Below, piece after piece: positions 1 to 7,094 of a stretch of 11,878 nt of DNA. This stretch comes from Candidatus Thorarchaeota archaeon (GTDB taxonomy: Archaea; Asgardarchaeota; Thorarchaeia; Thorarchaeales; Thorarchaeaceae). The first letter of the stretch is position 1, and the number at the start of each line of letters is the position of its first letter. The DNA is taken from the NCBI GenBank assembly GCA_029855925.1, contig JAGSHP010000209.1, positions 1 through 11,878 of the forward strand, written 5' to 3'. The notes beneath the pieces were generated by a model that saw only the letters and a program-made list of their open reading frames with translations, ran no database searches and had not been told where the DNA came from. The translations under genes were made by a program, and so were the position numbers.

Positions 1-2
1 AA

Positions 3-1052
3 TATGTCAGTGAGCCAGTCGTCAGCAGAAGCATTCGTCCGGTGGACCCACAGGACGTTGCCAAGCTTGGAGAGGTCGTATCGAAGTGGATCATGGCTGA
101 CCCAACCGCCCGTTTTGTGCATGACAAGGAGTCGGGCGAATATCGTCTTGACGGAATTGACCCGCTTCAGATTGAGATTCTGACGAAGCGTATCGATGAG
201 CAGGTCAAGATCAAGGTATCTGAGCCAATCATAGTCTATCGCGAGAAGATGTCCCAGCGTGGCGACGAGTTTCACACAAAGTCTCCTAATGGTCACAACC
301 GAATCAAGATGTATCTTGAGCCACTGGATGAGAAGACGGTGGAACTCATTCGCAAGAGAAAGATTACTGCTGAACAGAATGCCCGTGAACGCGCACAAAT
401 TCTCCGTGATGAGGCTGGCTGGGATGCAAAGGAAGCCAGAAAGATTCTCGACATCTATGAGAACTCAATGCTTGTCGATGCAATGACAGGTGTGCAGCGA
501 TTTGACAGAATCTTCTCCTATGTGCAGACAACATTTCGGGAATTCATCGATGCTGGTCCATTGGCACACGAGCCTGTAATGGGAATCAAGGCAGTCATCA
601 CAGATGCGACCGTTCACACCGACCCCGCACATACAGGTTACAACGAGGTCGCTACAATGACTAGTGCTGGACTCAACATGGGCTTCCTTACTGGTCGTCC
701 TGCCCTCTATGAACCAGTCCTCAATGTTGACATCAAGACTCCTGCCGACACCCAGGGTGCCGTCATCAGAGTCCTCACAGCTCACCGCGGTCAGATACTC
801 ACTATCGAGACCGAGGGCGATACTGTGACGGTCAAGGGCACTCTGCCAACCGCTGAGACAATCGGTATCGCGGACGAGTTCAGAAGTGCAACAGCTGGTC
901 GCAGCTTCTTCGGTTATCAGTTCCGTGGATTTGAGCCTCTACCCTCCTCCCTTCAGGAGGAGAAGATCCTCGAGATCCGCAAGAGGAAGGGCATGCCGGA
1001 AGAGATGCCGAACTTGGGTTCATGGCAGCGGTGGATCTACAAACGAAACTAA
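3..1052 (+). CDS. fusA: Elongation factor 2 (aEF-2 or EF-2 paralog), C-terminal half, 5'-truncated by the window edge
   Basis: The reading frame is open from base 3, so this is the last 350 residues or so of a protein that normally has about 730. The GTPase domain lies off the window. EF-2 is the cytosolic GTPase that moves tRNA and mRNA through the ribosome. Numbered from base 3, the visible part starts in domain III, passes through domain IV (SPNGHNR loop at bases 282-302; FREFIDAGPLAHEPVMG) and ends in domain V (GRSFFGYQF, then IRKRKGMPEEMP, as in other EF-2s). A GTG at 42 is internal, because EF-2 homology continues upstream of it. Three normally invariant motifs are altered. GELHLE reads DPLQIE near residues 54-59. 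SPNKHNR reads SPNGHNR. The diphthamide loop DAIHRGxxQ reads DPAHTGYNE, with the modifiable His at bases 630-632. It ends in a basic tail (WQRWIYKRN) in place of the usual short DFL-type end. The family is certain. Whether this is the main EF-2 or a diverged second copy cannot be told from this window. Confidence 0.93.
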   Translation, partial: YVSEPVVSRSIRPVDPQDVAKLGEVVSKWIMADPTARFVHDKESGEYRLDGIDPLQIEILTKRIDEQVKIKVSEPIIVYREKMSQRGDEFHTKSPNGHNRIKMYLEPLDEKTVELIRKRKITAEQNARERAQILRDEAGWDAKEARKILDIYENSMLVDAMTGVQRFDRIFSYVQTTFREFIDAGPLAHEPVMGIKAVITDATVHTDPAHTGYNEVATMTSAGLNMGFLTGRPALYEPVLNVDIKTPADTQGAVIRVLTAHRGQILTIETEGDTVTVKGTLPTAETIGIADEFRSATAGRSFFGYQFRGFEPLPSSLQEEKILEIRKRKGMPEEMPNLGSWQRWIYKRN

Positions 1053-1063
1053 ATGGGCTACAG

Positions 1064-1121
1064 AGTGGCGCAATGCGTCACTCCCTTCCCCCTCTTTTAC
1101 TGCGTCTGTCAAAGTCTTTTT
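1064..1121 (+). terminator. Probable terminator after EF-2: hairpin plus pyrimidine tract
   Basis: An 8-bp stem (AGTGGCGC / GCGTCACT, one G-T wobble) with a 3-nt AAT loop occupies 1064-1082, starting 12 nt after the EF-2 stop. A run of C and T follows, with TTTT at 1095-1098 and TTTTT at 1117-1121. Archaeal termination depends mainly on the U-rich tract. The same hairpin-plus-CT-tract layout recurs after the radical SAM gene. Confidence 0.5.
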
Positions 1122-1136
1122 CACTCGGTAATGACT

Positions 1137-1148
1137 CCGTGTGCACGG
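1137..1148. promoter_or_regulatory. Perfect inverted repeat just before the peptidase start
   Basis: CCGTG-TG-CACGG has 5-bp arms around a 2-bp centre. That is too tight for an RNA hairpin and fits a dimeric DNA-binding protein better. It abuts the GGTGA ribosome-binding site at 1147-1151. Such a short palindrome can arise by chance, so the regulatory reading is a guess. Confidence 0.2.
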
Positions 1149-1155
1149 TGAAGAG

Positions 1156-2475
1156 ATGCCGCTTGATACCGTGAATCTTCTCAAGCAACTGGTTGAGATT
1201 GACACCGTGAGCAATCGTGCTGAGAACAGACGACCGACTAAGGAGTGTCCCTCCTACATAACGTCCATCCTCGAGACACTTGGCTTTGACGTCACAATAC
1301 TGGAGTCCGAGGGCGTATACACAGCCTTTGCAAAGCATGGCTCCGGCAAATTCAAGATCCTATTCCTTGCACACTTTGATGTGGTGCCCCCTGGTGACGG
1401 TTGGAGATCGGACCCGTTCGTGTTGAAGGTCGACGGCGACCGTGCCTATGGTCGCGGCACTTGTGATGACAAGGGTAACGTCGTCGCTCTACTTCATCTT
1501 GCAGAGAAGGTCGCAGAGGAGCGCCCTGACTGCACCGTCATGATTGCGGCGACTGGTGATGAGGAAGTGGGTGGTATTCATGGGGCTGCAAACCTACGCA
1601 GACAGCTTGAAGCCTGGGACTTACTCCCTGATTATGTCGTTGTTGCTGATGGCATCCACCAACAGGTCATTCATCGACGACGCAATGCTCTCCCCGCATA
1701 CGTACGTGCAAGAAAGCAGATTGAGCAAATCCATGGAACTGTAGAGACTATGCGTTTTGAAACCGACATCTTTGGGTCCGAGTCGCGTCATTCCGCATAT
1801 ATCCGACTTGGTGTCGATCGTCACTGTATGCTTGCAGCCTCAAAGTATCTTGACCTCCACCCAGAAGATGTCGTGCAAGGCGTCCGTGGCGGTTTTGTAA
1901 AGTCGAACGTGATTCCTGACTGGGTCGAGCTCGACATCGTTCATCCAGACTCGCATGCACCTGAGGTGGAATATGATGCCACGCTCACTCATCTCATGCG
2001 TTCCCTGCTCGCCCTGACCCGTGTCCCCTTTCCCACCAAGCCGTCGGATAAGGGGACCACAATCTGTCCAAATCTATTGTCCGAGAAGAACGGTGTCTGG
2101 GGACTGTACTGTGACATTCGGGCAATGACAAACACTGGGTCCGCAATACGTGAGGCCTTTGAGACCGTGCTATCCGGATGGGACGCGCTAGAGTCTGTCG
2201 AAGTCAGCGATGGTGCCGGATACGTGGACTGTGATGTCAACTCCAATCTCGTCAGTTCTGCGAAGATTGCACTTGAAAAGGTTGGAATTCCCATTCGGCT
2301 CGTTGAGGGCTTTGGCGCATCGGACTCTCGCTACTTTGCCGAGCCGGGCATCGAGCTGTTCGATTTTGGACCAGAGGGCGACAACCTTCATGGACCAAAT
2401 GAATGGGTCTCAATCAGTTCAGTTCAGAAGACCGCAGACTTCTTCTTCGAACTGATCAAGACTCTCCTCGGATAG
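1156..2475 (+). CDS. M20-family zinc metallopeptidase/deacylase (ArgE/DapE/carboxypeptidase G2-like)
   Basis: A soluble two-metal hydrolase that cleaves an amide or peptide bond in a small substrate. Numbered from ATG 1156 (439 residues), the M20 metal and catalytic set is complete: H73 with D75 in AHFDVVP, bridging D104 in GTCDDKGN, E136/E137 in GDEEVGG, D165 in VVADG and H412 in NLHGPNE. The central region (about 185-300) is the lid/dimerisation domain and carries the SRHS motif. I chose ATG 1156 because GGTGA lies 4 nt upstream at 1147-1151. The in-frame GTG at 1141 has no ribosome-binding site and sits inside a palindrome. The gene starts about 100 nt after EF-2 and ends 5 nt before the converging ileS stop, so it seems to be its own unit or a weak read-through partner of EF-2. 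The family includes succinyl-diaminopimelate desuccinylase, acetylornithine deacetylase and dipeptidases. Sequence alone does not settle the substrate. Confidence 0.87.
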   Translation: MPLDTVNLLKQLVEIDTVSNRAENRRPTKECPSYITSILETLGFDVTILESEGVYTAFAKHGSGKFKILFLAHFDVVPPGDGWRSDPFVLKVDGDRAYGRGTCDDKGNVVALLHLAEKVAEERPDCTVMIAATGDEEVGGIHGAANLRRQLEAWDLLPDYVVVADGIHQQVIHRRRNALPAYVRARKQIEQIHGTVETMRFETDIFGSESRHSAYIRLGVDRHCMLAASKYLDLHPEDVVQGVRGGFVKSNVIPDWVELDIVHPDSHAPEVEYDATLTHLMRSLLALTRVPFPTKPSDKGTTICPNLLSEKNGVWGLYCDIRAMTNTGSAIREAFETVLSGWDALESVEVSDGAGYVDCDVNSNLVSSAKIALEKVGIPIRLVEGFGASDSRYFAEPGIELFDFGPEGDNLHGPNEWVSISSVQKTADFFFELIKTLLG

Positions 2476-2480
2476 TATCT

Positions 2481-5400
2481 CTATACTGGGGACATTCCCA
2501 CCTTGATCTTCAGGTCATCTATGTCCCACTCTTTGACATACTTGAAGGCTTTCCACTTGGGCTTGGCCTTTGGGCCAACCAGGTCTAGAACTTGTGCCCT
2601 TGTCTCCGTGGCGAGGTAGTCCTTATGCATCTGTGCAAGTTGCAATGACTCTTCATCAGAGAACTGGACAGTGACCTCAATATCTTGGTCCACGTTCAGG
2701 TCCAGTTCCTTTCGCATAACCTGCACTCTGCGGGTGACATCGCGTACGAGACCCTCGGATTCGAGCTCCTTTGTTCGGGTCACATCTACAAAGACCTTGC
2801 CAATCCTGCTGTCCGCCGAACTAAGATGCTCGGGCAAGGACTCTTCAAACTCAAGGTCGCCTGGCAGTATCTCTATTGCCTCACCATCAACGACAACAGT
2901 TGTCTTTCCCTTCTCGAGCTCAGCCCGCAACTTGGAGGCATCAGCACTCTGTAGGACACTGACCAGCGCCTTCATCTTGCCCTTGACCCGCGGACCCAGC
3001 GCCTTGAAATTGGGCTTGATTGATAGGCTTGCGTATCTGTCCATCGCCCCGCTCTTGACAACCTCAAACTCGCGAGTATTCAGGTCGTTTAGCAGTATCT
3101 CCCTCAGGCTCTCAGCTCGACGAGCGACCTCGGGCGAGCTGGGCTCCAACATGACCTTCGCAACGGGATGACGCAGCTTGACGCCTCTCTTGTTGCGCGC
3201 GTTACTTGCGGCGCTTCTCAGCTCCTCAAGCACTTCAAAGGTCGCCTCCAGTTCTAGGTCAAGGAGCTTCTCGTCAACCTCTGGCATGTCGGTCATGTTT
3301 ATCGACTCTGGAAGACCATCCCCATACTTCGATAGAAAGTCCAGATGTAACTTCTCGCACAGGAATGGCGTGAAGACGTTCAGGCTGCGAAGCAGACTCT
3401 GTAGTGTGTAGTACATTACGTCGTAGGCCATTATCTTTCGTGGATTCTCGCTCTCAAGCCAGACTCTCTTCTTTACGAGGGGGAGATAGATTCTGCTCAA
3501 GTCCTCGCTCATGAACTCGAGTAACGCTCTACTAGCATGATGATAGAGATGTTGTTCCATTTGCTCGTGGAATCTCTTGACCACGCTCTGCACTCGAGAG
3601 AGAAGCCATCTGTCTTCTATGTCCGCCTTTGCAAGGTTCTTCCGCATGCGCTTCTCATCGTACTTGAACTTGTCAAGATCCATGTATGTGTCCGCGAACA
3701 GGACCACGTTCCAGAGAATGTCTAGGTTACGCCGGGTGAGTTCTATCTCCTTTGGACTGTAGTTTGTCCTCGTCCATGGAGCGGATCTGCTGAGCATGTA
3801 GATTCTGAAGGGATCTGCGCCAAGGCCCTTGAACGCATCAGCAGCCCAGACTACATTACCCTTTGACTTGCTCATCTTTCCGCCGTCTTCATCCAGAACA
3901 TGACCCTGACTGACGCATGCCTTGAACGGTGCTTTGTCATGCATGACGACCGAGGTATAGAGCAGACTGTAGAACCAGCCTCGTGACTGGTCAACAGCCT
4001 CCGTGATGAAGTCATAGGGGAAGAGTTCCTTGAACAGCTCTGGATTCCTCAGATAGTCCACGGATGCACTATGTGCCATCCCTGAGTCTAGCCAGCAGTC
4101 CAAGACGAAGGGCTCGCGTTTCATCTCTGCCCCACACTTCTCACACTTGATGACAACACGATCCACCCACGGTCTGTGCATCTCAAAGTCTTTCGGCATC
4201 TCTGTGGCACGCTCTCTCAGTTCCTCTCGCGAGCCTATGACTATCTCGTGACCACAGTCCGGACAGACCCAGACTGGCAGAGGTGATCCCCAGACCCGTG
4301 AGCGCGAGATGCACCAGTCATCAGCGTTAGCAAGCCAGTCCCCAAAACGACCAGTTCCTGCCCACTCCGGGGTCCACTCTATCTCTTCGTTCTTCTTGAC
4401 AAGACGATCACGGACACCCTTCATCTTGAGGAACCACTGCGACTTGTCAGCTAGGTAGATGAGCGGCGTATCGCACCTCCAGCAATGGGGGTACTCGTGC
4501 ACGATGGTGTCCTGATGGACCAACAGCCCCTTCTTCTCAAGCATCTTTGGTACCTCGGCATTGACATCGAAGACATACTTGCCCTCGAACATCGGGACCT
4601 CATCAGTGAAGAGACCTCTATTCGTCACTGGACACAATACTGGCACACCATACTCCTTGCCCACCTCAAAGTCTTCAGGACCGAAGCCGGGCGCTGTGTG
4701 GACGAGTCCCGTACCGTCTTCTATCGTGACATGTTTTCCGGTGACCACCGCATGCATATACTTCTCGTGATGTTCCTGATGCCATGGGACCTCATTCTTG
4801 AACGGATGCTCGTATTTCCATCCGAGCATCTTGGAACCCTTTAGTTTCTTGACCTTCTTGTAGTCAGTAATACCTGCCTTTGCCATCACGGTTTCGACAA
4901 GATCTTTCAGTATCCACCAGTACTCGTTGCCAACCTGCACTTTGACATAGGTATAGTCTGGATGGACCGAGACCATCTCGTTCGATAGGAGTGTGAATGG
5001 TGTAGTAGTCCAGATGACAAGATACTCGTTCTCCTTGTCGACCAACTTGAACTTGACATAGATGGAGGGATCCTCCTTGGTCTTGTATCCCTGCGAGACC
5101 TCGTGCGATGAGAGTGCAGTCACGCATCTGGGGCAAGTGGGTGTGACTCGATATCCTCTGCCAAGAAGCCCCTTCTTGCTGGCAAGTTTGAGAAAGTGCC
5201 AGACGTGTTCTATGTAGTCGTCTCTTCTCGTCTGGTACGCAGTGGGATAATCCAGCCAGAGTCCGAGCCTCACGGAGTCGTTGACCCATCTCTCAAGATA
5301 GAAGTCAACGAGTTCCTTGCACTTCTGCACAAAGAGGTCCATTCCCATGGTTGCCTCAATCTCACCCTTGTCAGCAATTCCTTCTTTGCGCTCGACCTCA

Positions 5401-5678
5401 AGTTCTACTGGGAGCCCCTGCATGTCCCATCCACCACGACGCCACACATTGTACCCCCTCATTGTCATGTACCTGAGCTGGGCATCTTTCATTGCGCGAC
5501 CCCGTGCGTGACCAACATGCATGAAACCATTGGTGGTGGGTGGTCCCTCAAGGAAGTTCCAGCGAGGGCCATTCTCTCTCATCTTGACGGTCTTCTCGTA
5601 GATATCGTTCTTTTTCCAATAGTCAAGGACTGCTTCCTCAACAACCTGTGGTTCGTACCTCTTTGCCAGTGGACTCAT
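2481..5678 (-). CDS. ileS: Isoleucyl-tRNA synthetase (IleRS), class I
   Basis: Charges tRNA-Ile with isoleucine in the cytosol and edits mischarged valine. The 1065 residues are full length for the family. The catalytic Rossmann fold carries the HIGH-type motif as HVGH (54-57) and GWDMQGLPVE (83-92). The CP1 editing domain follows, with WTTTPFT (223-229) and HTAPGFGPED (327-336), whose terminal Asp is the expected editing residue. KMSKS is exact at 601-605. The helical anticodon-binding domain and a C-terminal extension complete the protein. Cysteine pairs at 182/185, 399/402, 472/475 and 512/515 suggest bound zinc. The ATG start is supported by GAGGAG (complement of 5685-5690) 6 nt upstream. 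The gene is transcribed alone, divergent from the zinc-ribbon gene at 5952 and convergent with the peptidase. Q87 in GWDMQGLP and F228 in TTTPFT differ from bacterial IleRS but look like ordinary archaeal-type variation. Confidence 0.98.
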   Translation of the reverse strand: MSPLAKRYEPQVVEEAVLDYWKKNDIYEKTVKMRENGPRWNFLEGPPTTNGFMHVGHARGRAMKDAQLRYMTMRGYNVWRRGGWDMQGLPVELEVERKEGIADKGEIEATMGMDLFVQKCKELVDFYLERWVNDSVRLGLWLDYPTAYQTRRDDYIEHVWHFLKLASKKGLLGRGYRVTPTCPRCVTALSSHEVSQGYKTKEDPSIYVKFKLVDKENEYLVIWTTTPFTLLSNEMVSVHPDYTYVKVQVGNEYWWILKDLVETVMAKAGITDYKKVKKLKGSKMLGWKYEHPFKNEVPWHQEHHEKYMHAVVTGKHVTIEDGTGLVHTAPGFGPEDFEVGKEYGVPVLCPVTNRGLFTDEVPMFEGKYVFDVNAEVPKMLEKKGLLVHQDTIVHEYPHCWRCDTPLIYLADKSQWFLKMKGVRDRLVKKNEEIEWTPEWAGTGRFGDWLANADDWCISRSRVWGSPLPVWVCPDCGHEIVIGSREELRERATEMPKDFEMHRPWVDRVVIKCEKCGAEMKREPFVLDCWLDSGMAHSASVDYLRNPELFKELFPYDFITEAVDQSRGWFYSLLYTSVVMHDKAPFKACVSQGHVLDEDGGKMSKSKGNVVWAADAFKGLGADPFRIYMLSRSAPWTRTNYSPKEIELTRRNLDILWNVVLFADTYMDLDKFKYDEKRMRKNLAKADIEDRWLLSRVQSVVKRFHEQMEQHLYHHASRALLEFMSEDLSRIYLPLVKKRVWLESENPRKIMAYDVMYYTLQSLLRSLNVFTPFLCEKLHLDFLSKYGDGLPESINMTDMPEVDEKLLDLELEATFEVLEELRSAASNARNKRGVKLRHPVAKVMLEPSSPEVARRAESLREILLNDLNTREFEVVKSGAMDRYASLSIKPNFKALGPRVKGKMKALVSVLQSADASKLRAELEKGKTTVVVDGEAIEILPGDLEFEESLPEHLSSADSRIGKVFVDVTRTKELESEGLVRDVTRRVQVMRKELDLNVDQDIEVTVQFSDEESLQLAQMHKDYLATETRAQVLDLVGPKAKPKWKAFKYVKEWDIDDLKIKVGMSPV

Positions 5679-5700
5679 TATAGACTCCTCTTACTTTCCA

Positions 5701-5720
5701 AATTAAATACACAATAATTA
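5701..5720. promoter_or_regulatory. AT-rich promoter core between ileS and the divergent region
   Basis: A 20-bp AT-rich block lies between the ileS ribosome-binding site and the intergenic structured segment. On the minus strand it contains TAATTATTGT and TATTTAATT. The first of these would place transcription start just upstream of the ileS GAGGAG site. On the plus strand, AATAATTA (about 5713-5720) lies some 25 nt before the helix beginning at 5745. TATA-like identity is judged by eye only. Confidence 0.4.
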
Positions 5721-5744
5721 GTCAGCTCATTTGATTGAGCGTTC

Positions 5745-5824
5745 GGTGAGACGGTCCTCTGTAATAGTGTTCCGTTCTGCCTATTGGTCGGACTCGTGAA
5801 TTTCGCAATCCATCCTGTCTCACC
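5745..5824 (+). ncRNA. Candidate structured RNA closed by a 10-bp helix (unidentified)
   Basis: GGTGAGACGG at 5745-5754 pairs with CCTGTCTCACC (bases 5815-5824 in register), giving 10 continuous pairs with one G-U wobble. The wobble works only if the plus strand is transcribed. Inside, 5771-5774 pairs with 5789-5792 (TCCG/CGGA) around a GCC-TATT-GGT hairpin, and a competing hairpin can form over 5790-5811. A TATA-like AT block lies about 25 nt upstream. There is no T-loop or anticodon arrangement of a tRNA, and no C/D or ACA box. It could be a small RNA, a leader element or chance. Confidence 0.3.
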
Positions 5825-5897
5825 TTTGAGTGTGATTATTCGAGTTAATTACTCTCTTAAAAGCATTAGGCTAGGTCGATTTCGCCATACCATCCTG
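5799..5897 (+). repeat. Imperfect direct repeat pair in the divergent intergenic region
   Basis: ATTTCGCAATCCATCCTG (5800-5817) and ATTTCGCCATACCATCCTG (5879-5897) match except for a one-base indel and one or two substitutions, at a spacing of about 79 bp. The first copy overlaps the 3' side of the 5745-5824 helix. The second lies just upstream of the TATA-like box of the gene at 5952. They may be two binding sites for one regulator or a small local duplication. Confidence 0.35.
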
Positions 5898-5906
5898 CTC
5901 GGTGAA

Positions 5907-5944
5907 GATTTAATTGTAGTCCAGTAATAGTTCAGAGGTAGGTG
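5907..5944 (+). promoter_or_regulatory. Promoter and ribosome-binding site of the zinc-ribbon gene
   Basis: A TATA-like ATTTAATT lies at about 5908-5915. About 25 nt downstream is the purine-rich GAGGTAGGTG (5935-5944), whose GGTG ends 7 nt before the ATG at 5952. A second AT-rich box (CTTAAAAG near 5855-5862) could be an upstream promoter. No other regulatory site could be assigned. Confidence 0.45.
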
Positions 5945-5951
5945 TAACGTC

Positions 5952-6638
5952 ATGAGTTCGTTGGAAGAGAGACCCCTCGATAAGCTGTTTGACATAGTTC
6001 TTCAGGTCCTATGGCAGGATCTACTTGCTGTCTGGCGCATCATCCGTGCAAAGATGAACACCGAAGGTCCTGACTCAATCCGGACCGCCTTTGAGGGTGC
6101 CAAACAGCGTCTACTCGAATCAGTACTCGAAGACTTCATAGAAGTGCGATGGGGGATGAGCCTCTGTCCTCTGTGCAATGATGACAATATCGAGAAGAAT
6201 GGGATCTCGTATGTCAATCCCTCGGGGGATGGGTTGGAATTCAATCAGTGTCTTAATTGTCGCATTGGTATTCTCTATCGTCTGGACGCTGCAAATGCCA
6301 CAATGGACACATATACCGTTGGCCTTGGGCAACCCGCCCAGTTCAATGGAATGAGTTTCTACTGGAGTGCAGTAGTGCCAAAGGAACTGGAGCGCTTCTG
6401 GCCACTGTACGAAGTCATAAAGGACGGGCAATGGCTTGGCACACTCTCCATTGATAGTGAGATGCATGTGAAAATGCTCAAGTTTGAGGACATGAGAGAC
6501 GGTCTCGAAAGGGGTGCAGTCGATCCCTGGACGGATGAAATCCCTGATGATGTTCGCCAGGCCGTGAACGAGTTCATAGAGGCAGCACGGCCGCAGATAG
6601 AGGTCGCACAAGTACTATGCAAAGCCTCTGGTGAATAG
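5952..6638 (+). CDS. Zinc-ribbon protein of unknown function
   Basis: A 228-residue soluble protein that I do not recognise. Residues 1-65 are predicted helical and rich in charged and large aliphatic residues, with no signal peptide. Next comes a four-cysteine site, C72-x2-C75 and C100-x2-C103 (24 residues between pairs), typical of a zinc ribbon that could bind nucleic acid or a protein partner. Residues 105-180 contain aromatic-rich stretches (QFNGMSFYWSAVVP, FWPLYEVI) that suggest a small beta domain. The end is again helical and acidic. The ATG is supported by GGTG 7 nt upstream. The stop at 6636-6638 is 1 nt from the ATG of a MazG-like pyrophosphohydrolase, so the two are almost surely co-transcribed and translationally coupled. 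That partner suggests a role in nucleotide hygiene or nucleic-acid metabolism, but this is inference from context only. Confidence 0.8.
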   Translation: MSSLEERPLDKLFDIVLQVLWQDLLAVWRIIRAKMNTEGPDSIRTAFEGAKQRLLESVLEDFIEVRWGMSLCPLCNDDNIEKNGISYVNPSGDGLEFNQCLNCRIGILYRLDAANATMDTYTVGLGQPAQFNGMSFYWSAVVPKELERFWPLYEVIKDGQWLGTLSIDSEMHVKMLKFEDMRDGLERGAVDPWTDEIPDDVRQAVNEFIEAARPQIEVAQVLCKASGE

Positions 6639-6639
6639 A

Positions 6640-6945
6640 ATGCCTTTTGAAAAACTTGTCCGCGACAAGATTCCTGCTCTCATTCGAATGAATGGTGAAA
6701 CACCCAGTGTCCGAGTCGCGTCCCCTGCGGAGATTGACTCTCTCCTGCGAGAGAAGCTCGTAGAGGAGGCAGAAGAATTTCGGGCCTCCGGTTCAGTCGA
6801 GGAGCTTGCTGATGTCCTAGAGGTCATTCATGCGATCTTGTCACGCCGTGGTATCGACTATGAAGAGATCGACACGATTCGAAGAGAGAAACGCAGGGAC
6901 CGAGGTGGTTTTGAACAGCAGTACGTTCTCCTCATGGACAAGTAG
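6640..6945 (+). CDS. MazG-like all-alpha NTP pyrophosphohydrolase (house-cleaning type, COG4997-like)
   Basis: A 101-residue cytosolic enzyme expected to hydrolyse a non-canonical or unwanted nucleoside triphosphate to the monophosphate and pyrophosphate, with Mg2+. The whole chain follows the family plan: FEKLVRDKIP at the N-terminus, the metal-binding helix LVEEAEEF, then ELADVLEVIHAI with the second acidic set, and the C-terminal KRRDRGGFEQQYVL signature. It resembles the phosphoribosyl-ATP pyrophosphohydrolase (HisE)-like branch, but there are no his genes nearby. I chose ATG 6640 because GGTGA (6630-6634) lies 5 nt upstream. An in-frame GTG at 6631 would overlap that site and the upstream stop. 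Start follows the stop of the zinc-ribbon gene by a single base, indicating an operon. The actual nucleotide substrate cannot be inferred. Confidence 0.88.
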   Translation: MPFEKLVRDKIPALIRMNGETPSVRVASPAEIDSLLREKLVEEAEEFRASGSVEELADVLEVIHAILSRRGIDYEEIDTIRREKRRDRGGFEQQYVLLMDK

Positions 6946-6946
6946 C

Positions 6947-6970
6947 GACTCTTGGTCGTCCCGACCAGTC
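6947..6970 (+). terminator. Hairpin after the pyrophosphohydrolase gene, possible terminator
   Basis: TGGTCG-TCC-CGACCA (6953-6967) forms a 6-bp stem with a 3-nt loop. GAC/GTC at the base can add 3 bp across a bulge. It starts right after the stop codon. No T-run follows, so as an archaeal terminator it is weak. It could instead protect the mRNA 3' end. Confidence 0.3.
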
Positions 6971-7012
6971 ATCCAAGTCAATTAGTTCATACTCGGAAAC
7001 ATCGGACAAAGG

Positions 7013-7063
7013 TTATATGCGAATTTCGTTGGCTATCGACTGAATACCACTCTTCTCAGTGGT
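7013..7063 (+). promoter_or_regulatory. TATA box and leader hairpin upstream of the radical SAM gene
   Basis: TTATATG at 7013-7019 is the best TATA-like box in the gap and predicts transcription start near 7040. Just downstream, ACCACT-CTTCTC-AGTGGT (7046-7063) is a perfect 6-bp hairpin at what would be the very 5' end of the transcript, followed by about 30 nt to the GGAG (7082-7085) and ATG. The gap between the genes otherwise shows nothing notable. Confidence 0.4.
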
Positions 7064-7094
7064 GGCACCAAATACGATTCCGGAGCGAAAAATA

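Noticed and set aside
1053..1151. Possible 32-residue peptide frame after EF-2
   Set aside because: No ribosome-binding site, contains the terminator hairpin, and overlaps the start region of the peptidase.
2474..2487. AGTAT-CTCT-ATACT inverted repeat across the peptidase and ileS stops
   Set aside because: Only 5 AT-rich pairs; too weak to call a terminator.
2671..3171. 166-residue plus-strand frame opposite the 3' end of ileS
   Set aside because: Serine- and threonine-rich composition is typical of the complement of a charged helical coding region. No motif and no plausible start signal.
4084..5003. GWDMQGLP and WTTTPFT in IleRS differ from bacterial GWDxHGLP and WTTTPWT
   Set aside because: I recall similar variants in archaeal-type IleRS, and the catalytic and editing acids are kept, so this looks like subfamily variation rather than loss of function.
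5196..5717. 173-residue plus-strand reading frame opposite the 5' end of ileS
   Set aside because: It lies antisense to the strongly conserved IleRS catalytic domain, has no family motifs, and no ribosome-binding site is evident. It is a by-product of ileS codon use.
5745..5824. Reading the 80-nt closed segment as a tRNA
   Set aside because: The acceptor-like helix is present but there is no TTCRANY T-loop 5' of the 3' strand, no D-arm and no sensible anticodon arm.
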